Shown here: piece by piece, positions 43,924 to 53,856 of the stretch
How the letters are laid out: every line of letters begins with the position of its first letter
How positions within the stretch are numbered: the first letter of the stretch is position 1
NCBI RefSeq assembly: GCF_020514235.1
Contig: NZ_VTLB01000003.1
Span: 62,001-126,000 of the forward strand
Reading direction: 5' to 3'
DNA length: 64,000 nt
Source: Synechococcus sp. MU1617
GTDB lineage: Bacteria; Cyanobacteriota; Cyanobacteriia; PCC-6307; Cyanobiaceae
Position numbers and translations under genes: made by a program
The notes under the pieces: generated by a model
Told to the model about the DNA's origin: nothing
The model's input: the letters and a program-made list of their open reading frames with translations, nothing else
Database searches by the model: none

Positions 43924-44730
43924 ATGGCGTCCAAACAGCGTCTTGATCTTGAACTCCTGACCCGTGGATTGGTCAGTTCGCGCCAACAGGCGCAGCAATT
44001 GATTCGTGCTGGCAAGGTTCGTGATGGTGCCGGGACCCTGTTGGATAAGCCCGGAACGGAGGTGACGCCGGAGCGAGAACTGCGAGTAGAGCAGCCCCCT
44101 CGCTTTGTCTCTCGAGGGGGCGAAAAACTGCTGGCGGGCTTGAAGGCCTTCCCTGTGCGGGTGGAGGGGCGCGTCTGCCTGGATGGCGGCATCTCCACCG
44201 GTGGCTTTACCGATTGTCTGCTGCAGCATGGCGCCACTTGTGTTTATGGCGTTGATGTGGGCTACGGCCAGACGGCCTGGAGCCTGCGAACTGACGAACG
44301 GGTGGTGCTGCGGGAACGCACCAACCTGCGCCATCTGCAGCCCGACGATCTCTACGGGGCCGACGACCCCTGGCCCAGTTTGGCTGTCACCGATGTGTCG
44401 TTCATTTCACTGCGGCTGATTCTTCCTGCGTTGCGCCGGTTGTTGCGGGGGCCTGACACCGATGCGCTTGTGCTGGTGAAGCCGCAGTTTGAGGTGGGCA
44501 AGAGCCGCGTCGGCAAGGGGGGCGTGGTGCGTGACCCTGCGGCCCACCGGGATGCCATTGAATCTGTGATTGCAGCGGCGGCAGAGTCGGGTTGGCAGCC
44601 CCAGGGTTTGGTGGCTTCGCCGATCACCGGGCCTGCCGGCAACCATGAGTACGTGCTCTGGTTGGGGGAGGGGAATGCCGCTGTTCTTCCGGATCTCGAT
44701 GCTTTTGTGGCGCAGACCCTCCAAGGTTGA
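43924..44730 (+). CDS. tlyA: TlyA family rRNA (cytidine-2'-O)-methyltransferase
   Basis: Methylates 16S and/or 23S rRNA cytidine 2'-OH. An S4 RNA-binding domain (LELLTRGLVSSRQQAQQLIR, about 8-27) precedes the FtsJ-type methyltransferase with CLDGGISTGGFTDCLL, LAVTDVSFISLR and VLVKPQFEVGK. ATG 43924 is preferred over the longer frame because the upstream portion is non-coding. At 268 residues it is full length. It is convergent with the apc genes, and the shared terminator lies between. Confidence 0.93.
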   Translation: MASKQRLDLELLTRGLVSSRQQAQQLIRAGKVRDGAGTLLDKPGTEVTPERELRVEQPPRFVSRGGEKLLAGLKAFPVRVEGRVCLDGGISTGGFTDCLLQHGATCVYGVDVGYGQTAWSLRTDERVVLRERTNLRHLQPDDLYGADDPWPSLAVTDVSFISLRLILPALRRLLRGPDTDALVLVKPQFEVGKSRVGKGGVVRDPAAHRDAIESVIAAAAESGWQPQGLVASPITGPAGNHEYVLWLGEGNAAVLPDLDAFVAQTLQG

Positions 44731-44736
44731 TGGCCA

Positions 44737-44765
44737 ATAAAAAAGCCCGGTGTTGAACCGGGCTT
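44737..44765 (-). terminator. terminator downstream of apcC
   Basis: AAGCCCGGT and ACCGGGCTT form a 9-bp stem with a 5-base loop. On the minus strand a run of T follows, ending the apc transcript; on the plus strand it can also close tlyA. Confidence 0.85.
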
Positions 44766-44787
44766 GTAATTCACTTTGGGGCGGAGT

Positions 44788-44988
44788 TCAGTTGCCGACG
44801 TTGACCTGCTGACCCCCGGTGCAGAGCTCCACCTTGATGATGCGACCGCCCTGCTTTTGAATCCGCTGTTGTTCAGCGAACCAGCTCTCGTAGGGCACCC
44901 ACTTGGTGAAGAAGGTGTTCTGCAATTCGCGCTGCGTCCGAACCTTTTCAGGGCTGGGGATGCAGGCGGTGACTTTGAACAACCGCAT
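44788..44988 (-). CDS. apcC: phycobilisome core linker L(C)7.8
   Basis: A 66-residue linker that caps the allophycocyanin core discs. It has MRLFKVTACIPSPEKVRTQR at the start and FFTKWVPYESW in the middle, which is the standard ApcC sequence. It is five bases after apcB and ends the apcABC transcript. Confidence 0.98.
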   Translation of the reverse strand: MRLFKVTACIPSPEKVRTQRELQNTFFTKWVPYESWFAEQQRIQKQGGRIIKVELCTGGQQVNVGN

Positions 44989-44993
44989 GGGGC

Positions 44994-45482
44994 TCAGTTG
45001 CCGAGGCCGGAGCAGATGTAGTCGAAGTAGACACCCATTTCCTTGCCAGCGTCAGGGCCGACCAGTCCGGCGGTGACTTCCTTCATGGCTTGGATGGCCT
45101 GAACGGTGGCGCCGATGGGAACGCCCAGGGAGTTGTAGGTCTCCTTAAGGCCGTTCAGGACACGCTCGTCGAGGATCGAGGTGTCTCCAGCCAGCATGGC
45201 GTAGGTGGAATACCGCAGGTAGTAGTCCAGGTCGCGGATGCAGGCGGCATAGCGGCGGGTGGTGTACATGTTGCCGCCGGGACGGGTGATGTCCGAGTAC
45301 AGCAGGGCCTTGGCAACGGCATCACGGATGATGGCCGAAGCATTGGCGCTGATGGTGGCAGCAGCGCGAACGCGCAGTTCACCACTGGCGAAATACGACT
45401 CGAGGTTGCTCATCGAAGCCGTGTCCAGGTAGAGGCCCTGGACGTCCGACTTGTTGATGACGTTGGTGATGGCGTCTTGCAT
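44994..45482 (-). CDS. apcB: allophycocyanin beta chain
   Basis: Pigment protein of the phycobilisome core. 162 residues; the phycocyanobilin-binding Cys is at about 81 in [15 protein letters not shown] and the methylated Asn is at about 71 (GGNMY). Cotranscribed with apcA, 39 bases upstream. Confidence 0.98.
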   Translation of the reverse strand: MQDAITNVINKSDVQGLYLDTASMSNLESYFASGELRVRAAATISANASAIIRDAVAKALLYSDITRPGGNMYTTRRYAACIRDLDYYLRYSTYAMLAGDTSILDERVLNGLKETYNSLGVPIGATVQAIQAMKEVTAGLVGPDAGKEMGVYFDYICSGLGN

Positions 45483-45521
45483 GGATCCGTGAGGAGACGA
45501 GAGGGGAGTTCAGCGAGCGGT

Positions 45522-46007
45522 TCAGGCGAGGGCGCCAACCACGTAATCGAAGTAGGTGCCGGCTTCCTCTGCGTCGGCTCCAGTGAGAAGGCCCATGGCG
45601 ACGATCTTCATCTCGCGCACGGCTTCTGCCATGGCTTCCAGGGGAGTGCCCAGGGAGCGGTAGAGCTCTTTCGCGCCGATCACACCGATCTCTTCGATCG
45701 GAGTCACGTCACCGGCAACGATGCCGTAAGTGACAAGGCGGAGGTAGTAGTCCATGTCGCGCAGACATGTGGCAGTCATCTCTTCGCCGTAGGCATTGCC
45801 GCCGGGAGAGATGACGTCGGGACGCTTTTGGAACAGCTGACCACCAGCCTGCTTGACGATGCGCTCGCGGCTCTCGCACAGGACCTGGGCCACGCGTAGA
45901 CGGCGTTGACCGCCGGTTACGAAGGCTTTGATCTGGTCGAGTTCGCCAGGGCTGAGGTAGCGGGCTTCGGCGTCCGCGTTGATGATCGAGTTGGAGACGA
46001 TGCTCAT
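45522..46007 (-). CDS. apcA: allophycocyanin alpha chain
   Basis: Pairs with ApcB to form the core discs that funnel light energy to the reaction centres. 161 residues; the bilin Cys is at about 81 in [19 protein letters not shown]. It starts with [20 protein letters not shown]. The 407-base gap upstream carries several hairpins and must hold the promoter. Confidence 0.98.
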   Translation of the reverse strand: MSIVSNSIINADAEARYLSPGELDQIKAFVTGGQRRLRVAQVLCESRERIVKQAGGQLFQKRPDVISPGGNAYGEEMTATCLRDMDYYLRLVTYGIVAGDVTPIEEIGVIGAKELYRSLGTPLEAMAEAVREMKIVAMGLLTGADAEEAGTYFDYVVGALA

Positions 46008-46414
46008 GCAGTTCTGCCTCGAAACAAGCGGCCGCCCGTAGGAGACCGGTATCCGGTGAATAAGGGGTGATCCCGAAGGATCGGGTCTCAGACTAAAGGC
46101 TGAGACAGGGGGTCGAAGCGTCGGGAGTGAGACTTGTTCACAACGATCAACAGGGATCGTTGTGGCCTCGCTCCGTTGGAATCGGCTGAGGCATTCTGCG
46201 CTGGCGATGGCCTGGGTCTTTTGCCCGGGTAACAGTTCTTCACGGCCTGAGTCGTGCCAGGAAAGCCGTTGCCATGACTGCGATTTGCGTTGTCAAATTG
46301 GAGGGTTCCAAGACGCAAGAAACGATCCCGATGAAGCGGTACTTCACCGGGATCCAATGACAAACAACCGCTGTGAATTGGGGCGGTTGTTTGTCAGGAA
46401 AATGGCCGTTTGGC
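46008..46414. other. apcE-apcA intergenic region with four hairpins
   Basis: No coding gene is seen. Inverted repeats: GTCTCAG/CTGAGAC (46086-46107), CAACGATC/GATCGTTG (46141-46162), GATCCCG-type 12-bp hairpin with one mismatch (46324-46354), and a perfect 14-bp stem TGACAAACAACCGC/GCGGTTGTTTGTCA (46358-46396). The last lies about 20 bases beyond the apcE stop, so it is likely a terminator or processing signal; the others may be in the apcA leader. Confidence 0.6.
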
Positions 46415-49366
46415 TCAGATCGCGTCGCCCGTTGGGGGATTCAGGCCGGCATTGCCGCGGTAGAGCGAAGCCGTGCGCTGGATGGTGGCTTGACTGACCC
46501 CTGAAGCAGTCGTCATGCCCTCGATGCGCGGCACTGTTGAGCTGATCCGTTCCGCCAACAGTTCGGTGACGGCTGCACCCTGACCTGCTTGTGCGCGGGT
46601 GATCAGGAAGCGGCTGGTTTCCGCTGGGGTAGTGGCCCGGCCTAGTAGCGCCATACCTGCCGCGGATGCGGCCCGAAGCGGAGCCATGGAGGCGATCCGG
46701 CTTTGGAAGGCCTCGCTCATGGCCACTTCAGCAATGAAATCGGGTAGGTCGATGTCCTGATTGCGCAGCCGTGACTCGGCGGAGACCAGGCGCTCGCTTT
46801 CCGTTGGAACACGGTTCAGCAGCTGACGGTATGTCGCATCGAGCACGGTACGAAGTTCAGATTCACTGCAGGGCTGTTTCAGCTCAAGCATCGCCGGGAG
46901 CCCAGCCCGCAGCTGGAATCCAGACGCATCGGCGTTTGCCAATGCTTGCCCCATGGTTGAAAGGGCCTGGGTCTTCCCGGCCGCGGCGGAGCGGCTCTTG
47001 ACAGTCCAGGTGGGGCCATCGAGTTTGCTTGGCTCGGAACTGCTGGCCCGACGCATCGGGAAACCGGTTTTCTTCGAGGCCAGGCTTTGCTGGCGCACCA
47101 CCGACAACCAACGGGTGTCGGCGCCGCTGGCTCCACTGGTGGGCGTCCAGGTTCCTTGCGAGGCCTGCTGCGTGTCGACCAAGTTGCGCGGTGTGATGGT
47201 GCCACTGCTGCGGAAACCTTCCGCTGGCCGCGCTTCTGGGCGGCTGCTCTGGGTGAGATCAGCAACGGCGGCAAGGTTGAGCGGACGAGCCCAGCCGGGA
47301 GCACGACGTGCGTTCACATCGCCTGGGGTGATGAATCGCTCGAAGGGGACTGTGTCGGATCCGAAGGCTTCGCTGTATTCGCGGCTGTCGATCAGCGCGT
47401 CTACAACGCCATAGAAGCCGTGGCGGGCAGCGGTGTCGAACAGGGCATCAATTTCCCAGCGGCCGAAAGTGGGCCGTCCGAGCAGACGGCGGTGCATCAC
47501 TTCGATCGCCTTCACGATGTAGAGGCCAGTCCAGTAGCGGCGACGGAAGGCATCAGAGCGGGCCACCGCTCGCACGAAATCCTTCAGGGAAATGTCGCCA
47601 TTTTCGAGACGGGCTTCCGCAGAACCCATGCGCTCTCCCTCATAGCCGCCGTTGCCCAGCACCTGCACGTACACCGCCTTGATCACGGCTTGGGTGCTGG
47701 CTTCGGTGGTGCGAACGCTGGGGTTCCCGCCGCGACGGGGATTGACGGTTCCTCCGGTCGCGATCTGCTGCAGTCGAACCACCCGTGGCCCCACCTTGCG
47801 GGGGCGGCTTCCACGAAAGCTGGCGCTGTTCTGCTGTCCGGGGCTGTTGAGACCGTTACTCACAAGTAGGCGACGGCTGTCGTAGCCGTAGGGCGCCGGC
47901 CTTGTGGCCAACGAGGCGGTTCCGCTCGGGAAGATGGCGCCGTACTGGTTCGCCACCGGATCATTGCCGCCGCCGTAGACGTGCTGATCAGCAAAGGGCT
48001 GGCGGTAGGAGGCGTAAAGGGTGACGTACTGCGGTGCGCCATCGAAGGGGGCGCTGAACTTGAACAGCTTGCGGTTGGAGCCCCAACCGGCGCTTTCCTG
48101 GGCTTCAGTGCCGAGATCCCGGAGGTAGGGAACGGTCTCCTCACCGAAGGCCTGGGCGTATTCCGAGGAATTCACCAGCACATCAACCAGGCCATTAAGG
48201 CCCTGGTCGCTAAGGATCGCGAACGACTTACGGAATTCCTCGAGGGAGCTGATGCCCCGGCCGAGGAAGTGGCGGTAAGCCAGTTCCACCACGCGGCTGT
48301 TGACGAAACCGTCGTGGAACTGCTGGCGATATTCCTTGCTGCGGCCGAGGGCGCGAACGAATTCGCGCATTGAAATCTGCCCCTGGGCGACGGCACTGGC
48401 TTTGTCCGCGCAGGGGGTCTGGGAGTAGCCCTTGGCGATGTCGCGCTCAAACACCTGGCGGTAGGCGGCACGAATGATTTCTGCTTTCTCGGCTCCGGAG
48501 AGACCCGGTCGCATTTCAAACAGCTGGTGTCCCTCTGAGGCCAGGGCGTAGATCGCTGGCAGCTGCAGGCCTTGTTGCACCGCACTTCCCTGACGCTGCT
48601 TGGTGCTGGGGGTGGGGATGGCCAGTTCCTGCAACAGCACGTTGAAGCAGTCGATGGTCATCTGACGGGCTTCAGGACGATCCCGCAGCAGTTCCGCTGA
48701 GGCGGCCCGCATCTCCTGAAGGGCCACGTTGGTGGCCGCCAGGGAGCAATTCTCCAGAAGGATGTCTCGCAGGCCGCGGGTGTTCACCGCAAGGATGCTG
48801 GGGTCTCCAGCCACCAGTGCATAGCCCACGTAGCGCAGGAACCAACCCATGTCGCGCACCGACTTGCGCATGAAGGCCGGGCCGTATTTGGCCACACTTA
48901 TGGCGTTGAAACCGGTGGGGAGCACAACCCGTACGTCGGCATCGCCACCGGCTCCTTCCAGAAGGCGGCTAAGGAAGTTGCCACGCTTGGTGCTGTCGCT
49001 GTCGCCGGTGAAGGTACGCACCGACTGCTCAAAAGCGGCTTGGTCAGCCGCCAGCGGCGTGCCTTCACCACCAGTTCGGCGTCCGCTTTCGCCCGTTGTG
49101 AGTGGCGCTTCAAGGAAGGAGAGAGGCGTTCCTCCCACAAAAATTCTGTTGGCGGCGCGGGCCACGATGGCCTCGGCGTTGGCCGCAATGATCCGGGACG
49201 CTTCGATCCGGTCCTGACCGGTTCGGAAGAAGGTCACAAGACTGTCGAGTTCCCCGTTGTCTGGGAAACGGTCCTGCTGCTCCGCCTGACGGACGCTGGA
49301 GAGCGGCAGCGTGTCGAACAGTTGGGGAGACACGCGCGGGCTGCCGCTGCTGGCGGTCACTGTCAT
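46415..49366 (-). CDS. apcE: phycobilisome core-membrane linker (anchor) protein
   Basis: Anchors the phycobilisome to the thylakoid and acts as a terminal energy emitter. The 983-residue protein has an N-terminal phycobilin domain (1 to about 250) with the chromophore Cys at about 207 (ENCSLAATNVAL). Three linker repeats follow, seen as AYRQVFERDI (about 385), YVQVLGNGGYEGE (about 650) and TYRQLLNRVPTESE (about 840), the number expected for a three-cylinder core. ATG 49366 was chosen; the frame extends upstream to 49609 without coding character. Confidence 0.97.
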   Translation of the reverse strand: MTVTASSGSPRVSPQLFDTLPLSSVRQAEQQDRFPDNGELDSLVTFFRTGQDRIEASRIIAANAEAIVARAANRIFVGGTPLSFLEAPLTTGESGRRTGGEGTPLAADQAAFEQSVRTFTGDSDSTKRGNFLSRLLEGAGGDADVRVVLPTGFNAISVAKYGPAFMRKSVRDMGWFLRYVGYALVAGDPSILAVNTRGLRDILLENCSLAATNVALQEMRAASAELLRDRPEARQMTIDCFNVLLQELAIPTPSTKQRQGSAVQQGLQLPAIYALASEGHQLFEMRPGLSGAEKAEIIRAAYRQVFERDIAKGYSQTPCADKASAVAQGQISMREFVRALGRSKEYRQQFHDGFVNSRVVELAYRHFLGRGISSLEEFRKSFAILSDQGLNGLVDVLVNSSEYAQAFGEETVPYLRDLGTEAQESAGWGSNRKLFKFSAPFDGAPQYVTLYASYRQPFADQHVYGGGNDPVANQYGAIFPSGTASLATRPAPYGYDSRRLLVSNGLNSPGQQNSASFRGSRPRKVGPRVVRLQQIATGGTVNPRRGGNPSVRTTEASTQAVIKAVYVQVLGNGGYEGERMGSAEARLENGDISLKDFVRAVARSDAFRRRYWTGLYIVKAIEVMHRRLLGRPTFGRWEIDALFDTAARHGFYGVVDALIDSREYSEAFGSDTVPFERFITPGDVNARRAPGWARPLNLAAVADLTQSSRPEARPAEGFRSSGTITPRNLVDTQQASQGTWTPTSGASGADTRWLSVVRQQSLASKKTGFPMRRASSSEPSKLDGPTWTVKSRSAAAGKTQALSTMGQALANADASGFQLRAGLPAMLELKQPCSESELRTVLDATYRQLLNRVPTESERLVSAESRLRNQDIDLPDFIAEVAMSEAFQSRIASMAPLRAASAAGMALLGRATTPAETSRFLITRAQAGQGAAVTELLAERISSTVPRIEGMTTASGVSQATIQRTASLYRGNAGLNPPTGDAI

Positions 49367-49512
49367 CGACGAAAGCAAGCCGGATCGCGACACGTTACGG
49401 CTGCCGGGATGGCGCTCCGCGGCCCCATGAACAAATGTTTGCAGGCTTTGTGGAGCCGTAGTGGATTGATGGGTCTGGCGTGAAAAGCTCGCAGGCGCCG
49501 AATCTTCGCTGC

Positions 49513-50682
49513 ATGACCCACCCCAAGCCCAGTGATGCTGCGACTCCTGTGGTGAGTGCGTTCTATGACCGCTTTCCCTTTCCGGGGGATCCGCTGCAGG
49601 ACGGACCACCTCCGGGATACAACTGGCGTTGGTGTCACCGCAGTGTGCTGGCAGCAGTGCATGGGCGGATCCCCTCCGGAACGGAGCAGCCGCGGATCCT
49701 TGATGCCGGCTGCGGCACAGGGGTCAGCACCGATTACCTCTGTCATCTCAACCCGGGTGCGGATGTGCTCGGGGTGGATATCAGTGATGGGGCCCTGGCG
49801 GTGGCGCGGGAACGCTGTCAGCGCTCCGGAGCGGCTCAGAAGGTGAACGCGTTGCGTCAGGAGCAACGCAGCCTTCTGGATCTCGGCGACGAAGGATCTT
49901 TCGACTACATCAACTCGGTGGGGGTGTTGCATCACCTGGATCAGCCAGAAGCGGGGCTGCGCTCCCTGGCGGATCGCTTGGCACCGTCTGGTCTTCTGCA
50001 CCTCTTCCTTTATGCCGATGCGGGTCGCTGGGAGATCCACCGGACGCAGAAAGCTCTGAATCTTCTGAATGCCGGTACAGGGCAAGAGGGCCTGCGTCTT
50101 GGCCGGGAGCTGTTCGAGACCCTGCCCGAGAGCAATCGCCTTGCGCGTCATCACCGTGAACGCTGGGCCGTTGATTGCGCGCCTGATGCCAACTTTGCGG
50201 ACATGTACCTGCACCCGCAGGAGACCAGTTACAACCTCGAACGTCTCTTCGCGTTCATCGAAACGGCGGGTCTGCATTTCGCCGGCTTCTCCAATCCGGA
50301 GGTCTGGGATCCGGACCGCCTTCTTCAAGGTGAGCTGCTGGAGCGAGCCCAGGCCTTGCCACCGCGTCAGCAGTGGGAGCTTGTGGAACAGCTGGATCCC
50401 GACATCAGCCACTTCGAGTTCTTTCTTTCTGCTGCACCGGTGGAGCGAGCCCGTTGGAGTGATGAGGCCCTCGGATTGGCCAGGGGTTTGGTTCAGCCCT
50501 GTCTCTGGGGGGAACCCGATCCAATTCTTGGTCGCAACATGGAGCCGATTCAGCTCAGTGATGCCGACCGAACCCTGCTGCGGACTGTCGCTGAGAAGCC
50601 TGAACAGACATTGGGGGCCCTTGCGTCTCCTGATCAGATCCGCAATCTTGTGGATCGACAGCTGCTTCTGTTGCAGGAATAA
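49513..50682 (+). CDS. SAM-dependent class I methyltransferase, unknown substrate
   Basis: A 389-residue protein opening MTHPKPSDAATPVVSAFYDR, with the SAM motif ILDAGCGTGVSTDYL (about 62-76) and LGVDISDGAL. YINSVGVLHHLDQPEAGL is typical of small-molecule methyltransferases. The second half (from about 200) is a conserved region of unknown fold with PDANFADMYLHPQETSYNLE. GTG 49480 would add 11 residues. It is divergent from apcE and 13 bases upstream of the ATP synthase operon. Confidence 0.8.
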   Translation: MTHPKPSDAATPVVSAFYDRFPFPGDPLQDGPPPGYNWRWCHRSVLAAVHGRIPSGTEQPRILDAGCGTGVSTDYLCHLNPGADVLGVDISDGALAVARERCQRSGAAQKVNALRQEQRSLLDLGDEGSFDYINSVGVLHHLDQPEAGLRSLADRLAPSGLLHLFLYADAGRWEIHRTQKALNLLNAGTGQEGLRLGRELFETLPESNRLARHHRERWAVDCAPDANFADMYLHPQETSYNLERLFAFIETAGLHFAGFSNPEVWDPDRLLQGELLERAQALPPRQQWELVEQLDPDISHFEFFLSAAPVERARWSDEALGLARGLVQPCLWGEPDPILGRNMEPIQLSDADRTLLRTVAEKPEQTLGALASPDQIRNLVDRQLLLLQE

Positions 50683-50695
50683 CAGCAGCGAACGC

Positions 50696-51067
50696 GTGAT
50701 AGATTCCGCGCGCCATTTCAGGCAGCGCTTGGAAGATTTTTACCGTCTTCAACGTCGCCTGCTGTTGGCCACCGTTCTGGTGTCCCTCGTCACGGTTCCG
50801 ATCGTGGCCCTCACCATGAATCTCTCGGTGGCCGGCAGTGTTCTTGTGGGCTCATGCGCCGGACTTTTGTACGTGCGTTTGCTAGCTCGCAGTGTGGCCC
50901 GGCTCAGTGACCAGTCCCGTGGACTGGGGCGTTTTCAGCTCATCGTTCCAACCCTGCTTGTGGTTGGTTCGGCCAAGCTGCCTCAACTCGATCTGTTGCC
51001 GGCCTTCCTGGGATTCCTTCTCTACAAGCCCGCCCTGATTCTTCAGCACGTCTTCGACGACCGCTGA
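50696..51067 (+). CDS. atp1: ATP synthase protein I
   Basis: Small membrane protein (123 residues) thought to assist assembly of the c-ring. It has hydrophobic segments at about 25-45, 47-70, 82-95 and 100-113. It is the first gene of the cyanobacterial atp operon. The frame extends upstream inside the methyltransferase gene; GTG 50696 gives VIDSARHFRQRLEDF as start. Weak ribosome-binding site. Confidence 0.82.
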   Translation: MIDSARHFRQRLEDFYRLQRRLLLATVLVSLVTVPIVALTMNLSVAGSVLVGSCAGLLYVRLLARSVARLSDQSRGLGRFQLIVPTLLVVGSAKLPQLDLLPAFLGFLLYKPALILQHVFDDR

Positions 51068-51091
51068 GTCTGAGCACTTTTATCTGCACCC

Positions 51092-51817
51092 ATGGCTTTG
51101 TTGCCCTTACCACTCCCGTTCGCTGAACTGGAAGTGGGTCACCACCTGTACTGGCAGATCGGCGATCTGTATCTGCACGGCCAGGTGTTCCTGAGCTCCT
51201 GGATCCTGATCGGCATCCTCCTCGCTGTGGTGCTTGCTGGCACCCGCGGGATGAAGCGTGACCCGATCGGTCTGCAGAACCTGCTCGAATTCCTCTGGAA
51301 TTTCATCCGCGACATCGCCCGCGACAACATCGGCGAGAAGTACTACCGCGACTGGCTGCCGTTCATCGGCACCCTGTTTCTATTCATCTTCGTGAGCAAC
51401 TGGGGCGGAGCCCTGATCCCTTGGAAGATCTTCGAACTTCCCGAGGGTGAGCTTGGTGCTCCCACTGCAGACATCAACACCACTGTGGCGATGGCTCTGC
51501 TTGTGTCACTGGCGTACTTCTATGCCGGTTTGAGCCGTAAGGGTCTGCGCTTCTTCGAGCTGTACGTGGAGCCGACCCCAATCATGCTCCCGTTCAAGAT
51601 CATCGAGGAATTCACCAAGCCTCTCTCCCTCTCCTTCCGTCTGTTCGGAAACATCCTTGCCGACGAATTGGCTGTTGGGGTGCTGGTGTATCTGGTGCCG
51701 CTGATCGTGCCTCTGCCCGTGATGCTTCTGGGTCTCTTCACCAGTGCCATCCAGGCTCTGATCTTTGCGACCCTGGCCTCCTTTTACATCGGTGAAGGCC
51801 TTCACGAGGCTCACTAA
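51092..51817 (+). CDS. atpB: F-type ATP synthase subunit a
   Basis: Membrane stator subunit that forms the proton half-channels beside the c-ring. 241 residues with [20 protein letters not shown], which includes the essential Arg region (SLSFRLFGN), and five to six membrane segments. Called atpI in some cyanobacterial naming. Confidence 0.97.
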   Translation: MALLPLPLPFAELEVGHHLYWQIGDLYLHGQVFLSSWILIGILLAVVLAGTRGMKRDPIGLQNLLEFLWNFIRDIARDNIGEKYYRDWLPFIGTLFLFIFVSNWGGALIPWKIFELPEGELGAPTADINTTVAMALLVSLAYFYAGLSRKGLRFFELYVEPTPIMLPFKIIEEFTKPLSLSFRLFGNILADELAVGVLVYLVPLIVPLPVMLLGLFTSAIQALIFATLASFYIGEGLHEAH

Positions 51818-51831
51818 AACCTCTCCCCTCT

Positions 51832-52235
<404 letters not shown>

Positions 52236-52304
52236 TCAGTGCAGGGGGATCGCTGATCCCCCTTCTGAACTCCTTGTTTCGATTCCTTCCCAGCGCACCT
52301 TTCC

Positions 52305-52769
52305 ATGACCTGGCTTCTGCTCGCTGAAGCAGGTGTTCCGGAGGGAGGTCTTTTTGACCTCGATGCCACCCTTCCGCTGATGGCGGTTCAGGTGGTTCTC
52401 CTCACCTTCCTGCTCAATGTTCTCTTCTTCCGTCCGGTCGGCAAGGTCGTGGAAGATCGTGAGGGCTATATCTCCACCAGTCGTGCTGATGCCAAACAGA
52501 AGCTCGCCCAGGTTGAACGCCTGGAAGCTGATCTGGCTGAACAGCTGAAAGGTGCCCGCCAGGCCGCTCAGGCCGTGATTGTTGAGGCGGAACAAGAAGT
52601 TGATCGGCTGTATCGCGAGGCGCTGGCCCAGGCGGAAGCTGAAGCCAACCGCACCAAAGAGGAAAGCCGTCGTGCCATCGAGGCCGAGCGTGAGTCCGCC
52701 CGCACCCAGCTCAAGGGTCAGGTGGATCAGCTGAGCACCACGATCATCAACCGTTTGCTGGCTGCGTGA
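52305..52769 (+). CDS. atpG: F-type ATP synthase subunit b'
   Basis: Peripheral stalk subunit, the photosynthetic-type second b subunit. 154 residues with a membrane helix (about 25-47) and a long charged coiled coil ([20 protein letters not shown]). Its stop overlaps the next ATG. Symbol follows cyanobacterial usage for b'. Confidence 0.95.
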   Translation: MTWLLLAEAGVPEGGLFDLDATLPLMAVQVVLLTFLLNVLFFRPVGKVVEDREGYISTSRADAKQKLAQVERLEADLAEQLKGARQAAQAVIVEAEQEVDRLYREALAQAEAEANRTKEESRRAIEAERESARTQLKGQVDQLSTTIINRLLAA

Positions 52770-53251
52770 TGACACTCAATCTCAATCCGCTCGAGACCAA
52801 TCTGGTCAACCTGGTCATCGTGATCGGGCTCCTGTTTTGGTTCCTGCGTGGGTTCCTTGGAGGAATCCTTGAACGCCGCCGCGCCGCCATTCTTCAGGAG
52901 TTGCAGGACGCTGAGTCCCGCCTGAAAACCGCCACCGAAAACCTGAGCCAGGCCCAGTCCGAATTGGCTGCTGCTCAGCAGAAAGCCGAAAAGATTCGTG
53001 CCGATGGTCAGGCCCGCGCTGAAGGCATTCGTGCCGAAGGCGAGAAGCGCACCATTTCTGTGATGGCAGCCATCAAGGCTGGTGCTGATGCCGATGCTGA
53101 AGCCGACGCTGCTCGAATCAAGGACAGCCTGCGTCGTGAGGCCGCTCTGGCGGCAATCGACAAGGCCCTTGCCGAACTTCCTGGTCGTCTTGATGCCAGT
53201 GCTCAGGCCAAGTTGATCGATTCCACCATCAAAAATCTGGAGAACGCCTGA
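52769..53251 (+). CDS. atpF: F-type ATP synthase subunit b
   Basis: Peripheral stalk subunit, 160 residues. One N-terminal membrane helix (LVNLVIVIGLLFWFLRGFLG) then a coiled coil. ATG 52769 overlaps the previous stop by one base. Confidence 0.96.
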   Translation: MTLNLNPLETNLVNLVIVIGLLFWFLRGFLGGILERRRAAILQELQDAESRLKTATENLSQAQSELAAAQQKAEKIRADGQARAEGIRAEGEKRTISVMAAIKAGADADAEADAARIKDSLRREAALAAIDKALAELPGRLDASAQAKLIDSTIKNLENA

Positions 53252-53799
53252 TGCCTCTCCTCAATTCTCTCGCCACCCCTTACGCCGAAGCACTGCTTCA
53301 GGTCACTGAGGCCCGGGGTGAGTCTGAAACCGTTGCCGATCAATGCAAGCAATTGCTTGAGATCTGGAACGACTCCGAAGACTTCCGCGACGCCATGGTG
53401 TCCCCGGTTCTTGAGCCGGACGCCAAGAAGAAAGCCCTCAAGGCGCTTGTGGGTGAGGATGTCACTCCTTCAGTTTTCAACCTGCTGAAGGTGCTGGCTG
53501 ACCGCCAACGACTCATCGCTTTTGATGCAGTGATGCTTCGCTATCTCGAGCTTTATCGGGAACAGCAGGGCATCACGCTGGCCCAGGTCCGCTCTGCTCA
53601 AAGCCTCACTGAGGATCAACAGGCGGCACTGTCCAAAAAGGTGCAGGCCATGGCCGGCACCAACAAGGTCGACATCGACCTCAGTGTGGATCCGTCCTTA
53701 ATCGGCGGTTTCGTCGTGAGTCTCGGATCTCAGGTGATCGACGCCAGCCTGTCTGGCCAGGTTCGTCGCCTTGGTCTGGCACTCGCCAAGGCGAGCTGA
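53251..53799 (+). CDS. atpH: F-type ATP synthase subunit delta
   Basis: Links the peripheral stalk to the top of F1. 182 residues; LNSLATPYAEALLQVTEARG at the start and GGFVVSLGSQVIDASLSGQV at the end are family signatures. ATG overlaps the atpF stop. Confidence 0.97.
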   Translation: MPLLNSLATPYAEALLQVTEARGESETVADQCKQLLEIWNDSEDFRDAMVSPVLEPDAKKKALKALVGEDVTPSVFNLLKVLADRQRLIAFDAVMLRYLELYREQQGITLAQVRSAQSLTEDQQAALSKKVQAMAGTNKVDIDLSVDPSLIGGFVVSLGSQVIDASLSGQVRRLGLALAKAS

Positions 53800-53856
53800 C
53801 CTCACTCTTTCCTCCACCGCTCCTTCCTCCCCAACTCCCAGCTGGGATCACACGCC

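Noticed and set aside
49367-49609. Upstream extension of apcE
   Set aside because: Not protein-like, and ApcE normally starts with the M-T-V-T type N-terminus found at 49366.
50069-50695. Long upstream extension of the atp1 frame
   Set aside because: It overlaps the methyltransferase in another frame and has a shadow composition; atp1 is normally about 120 residues.
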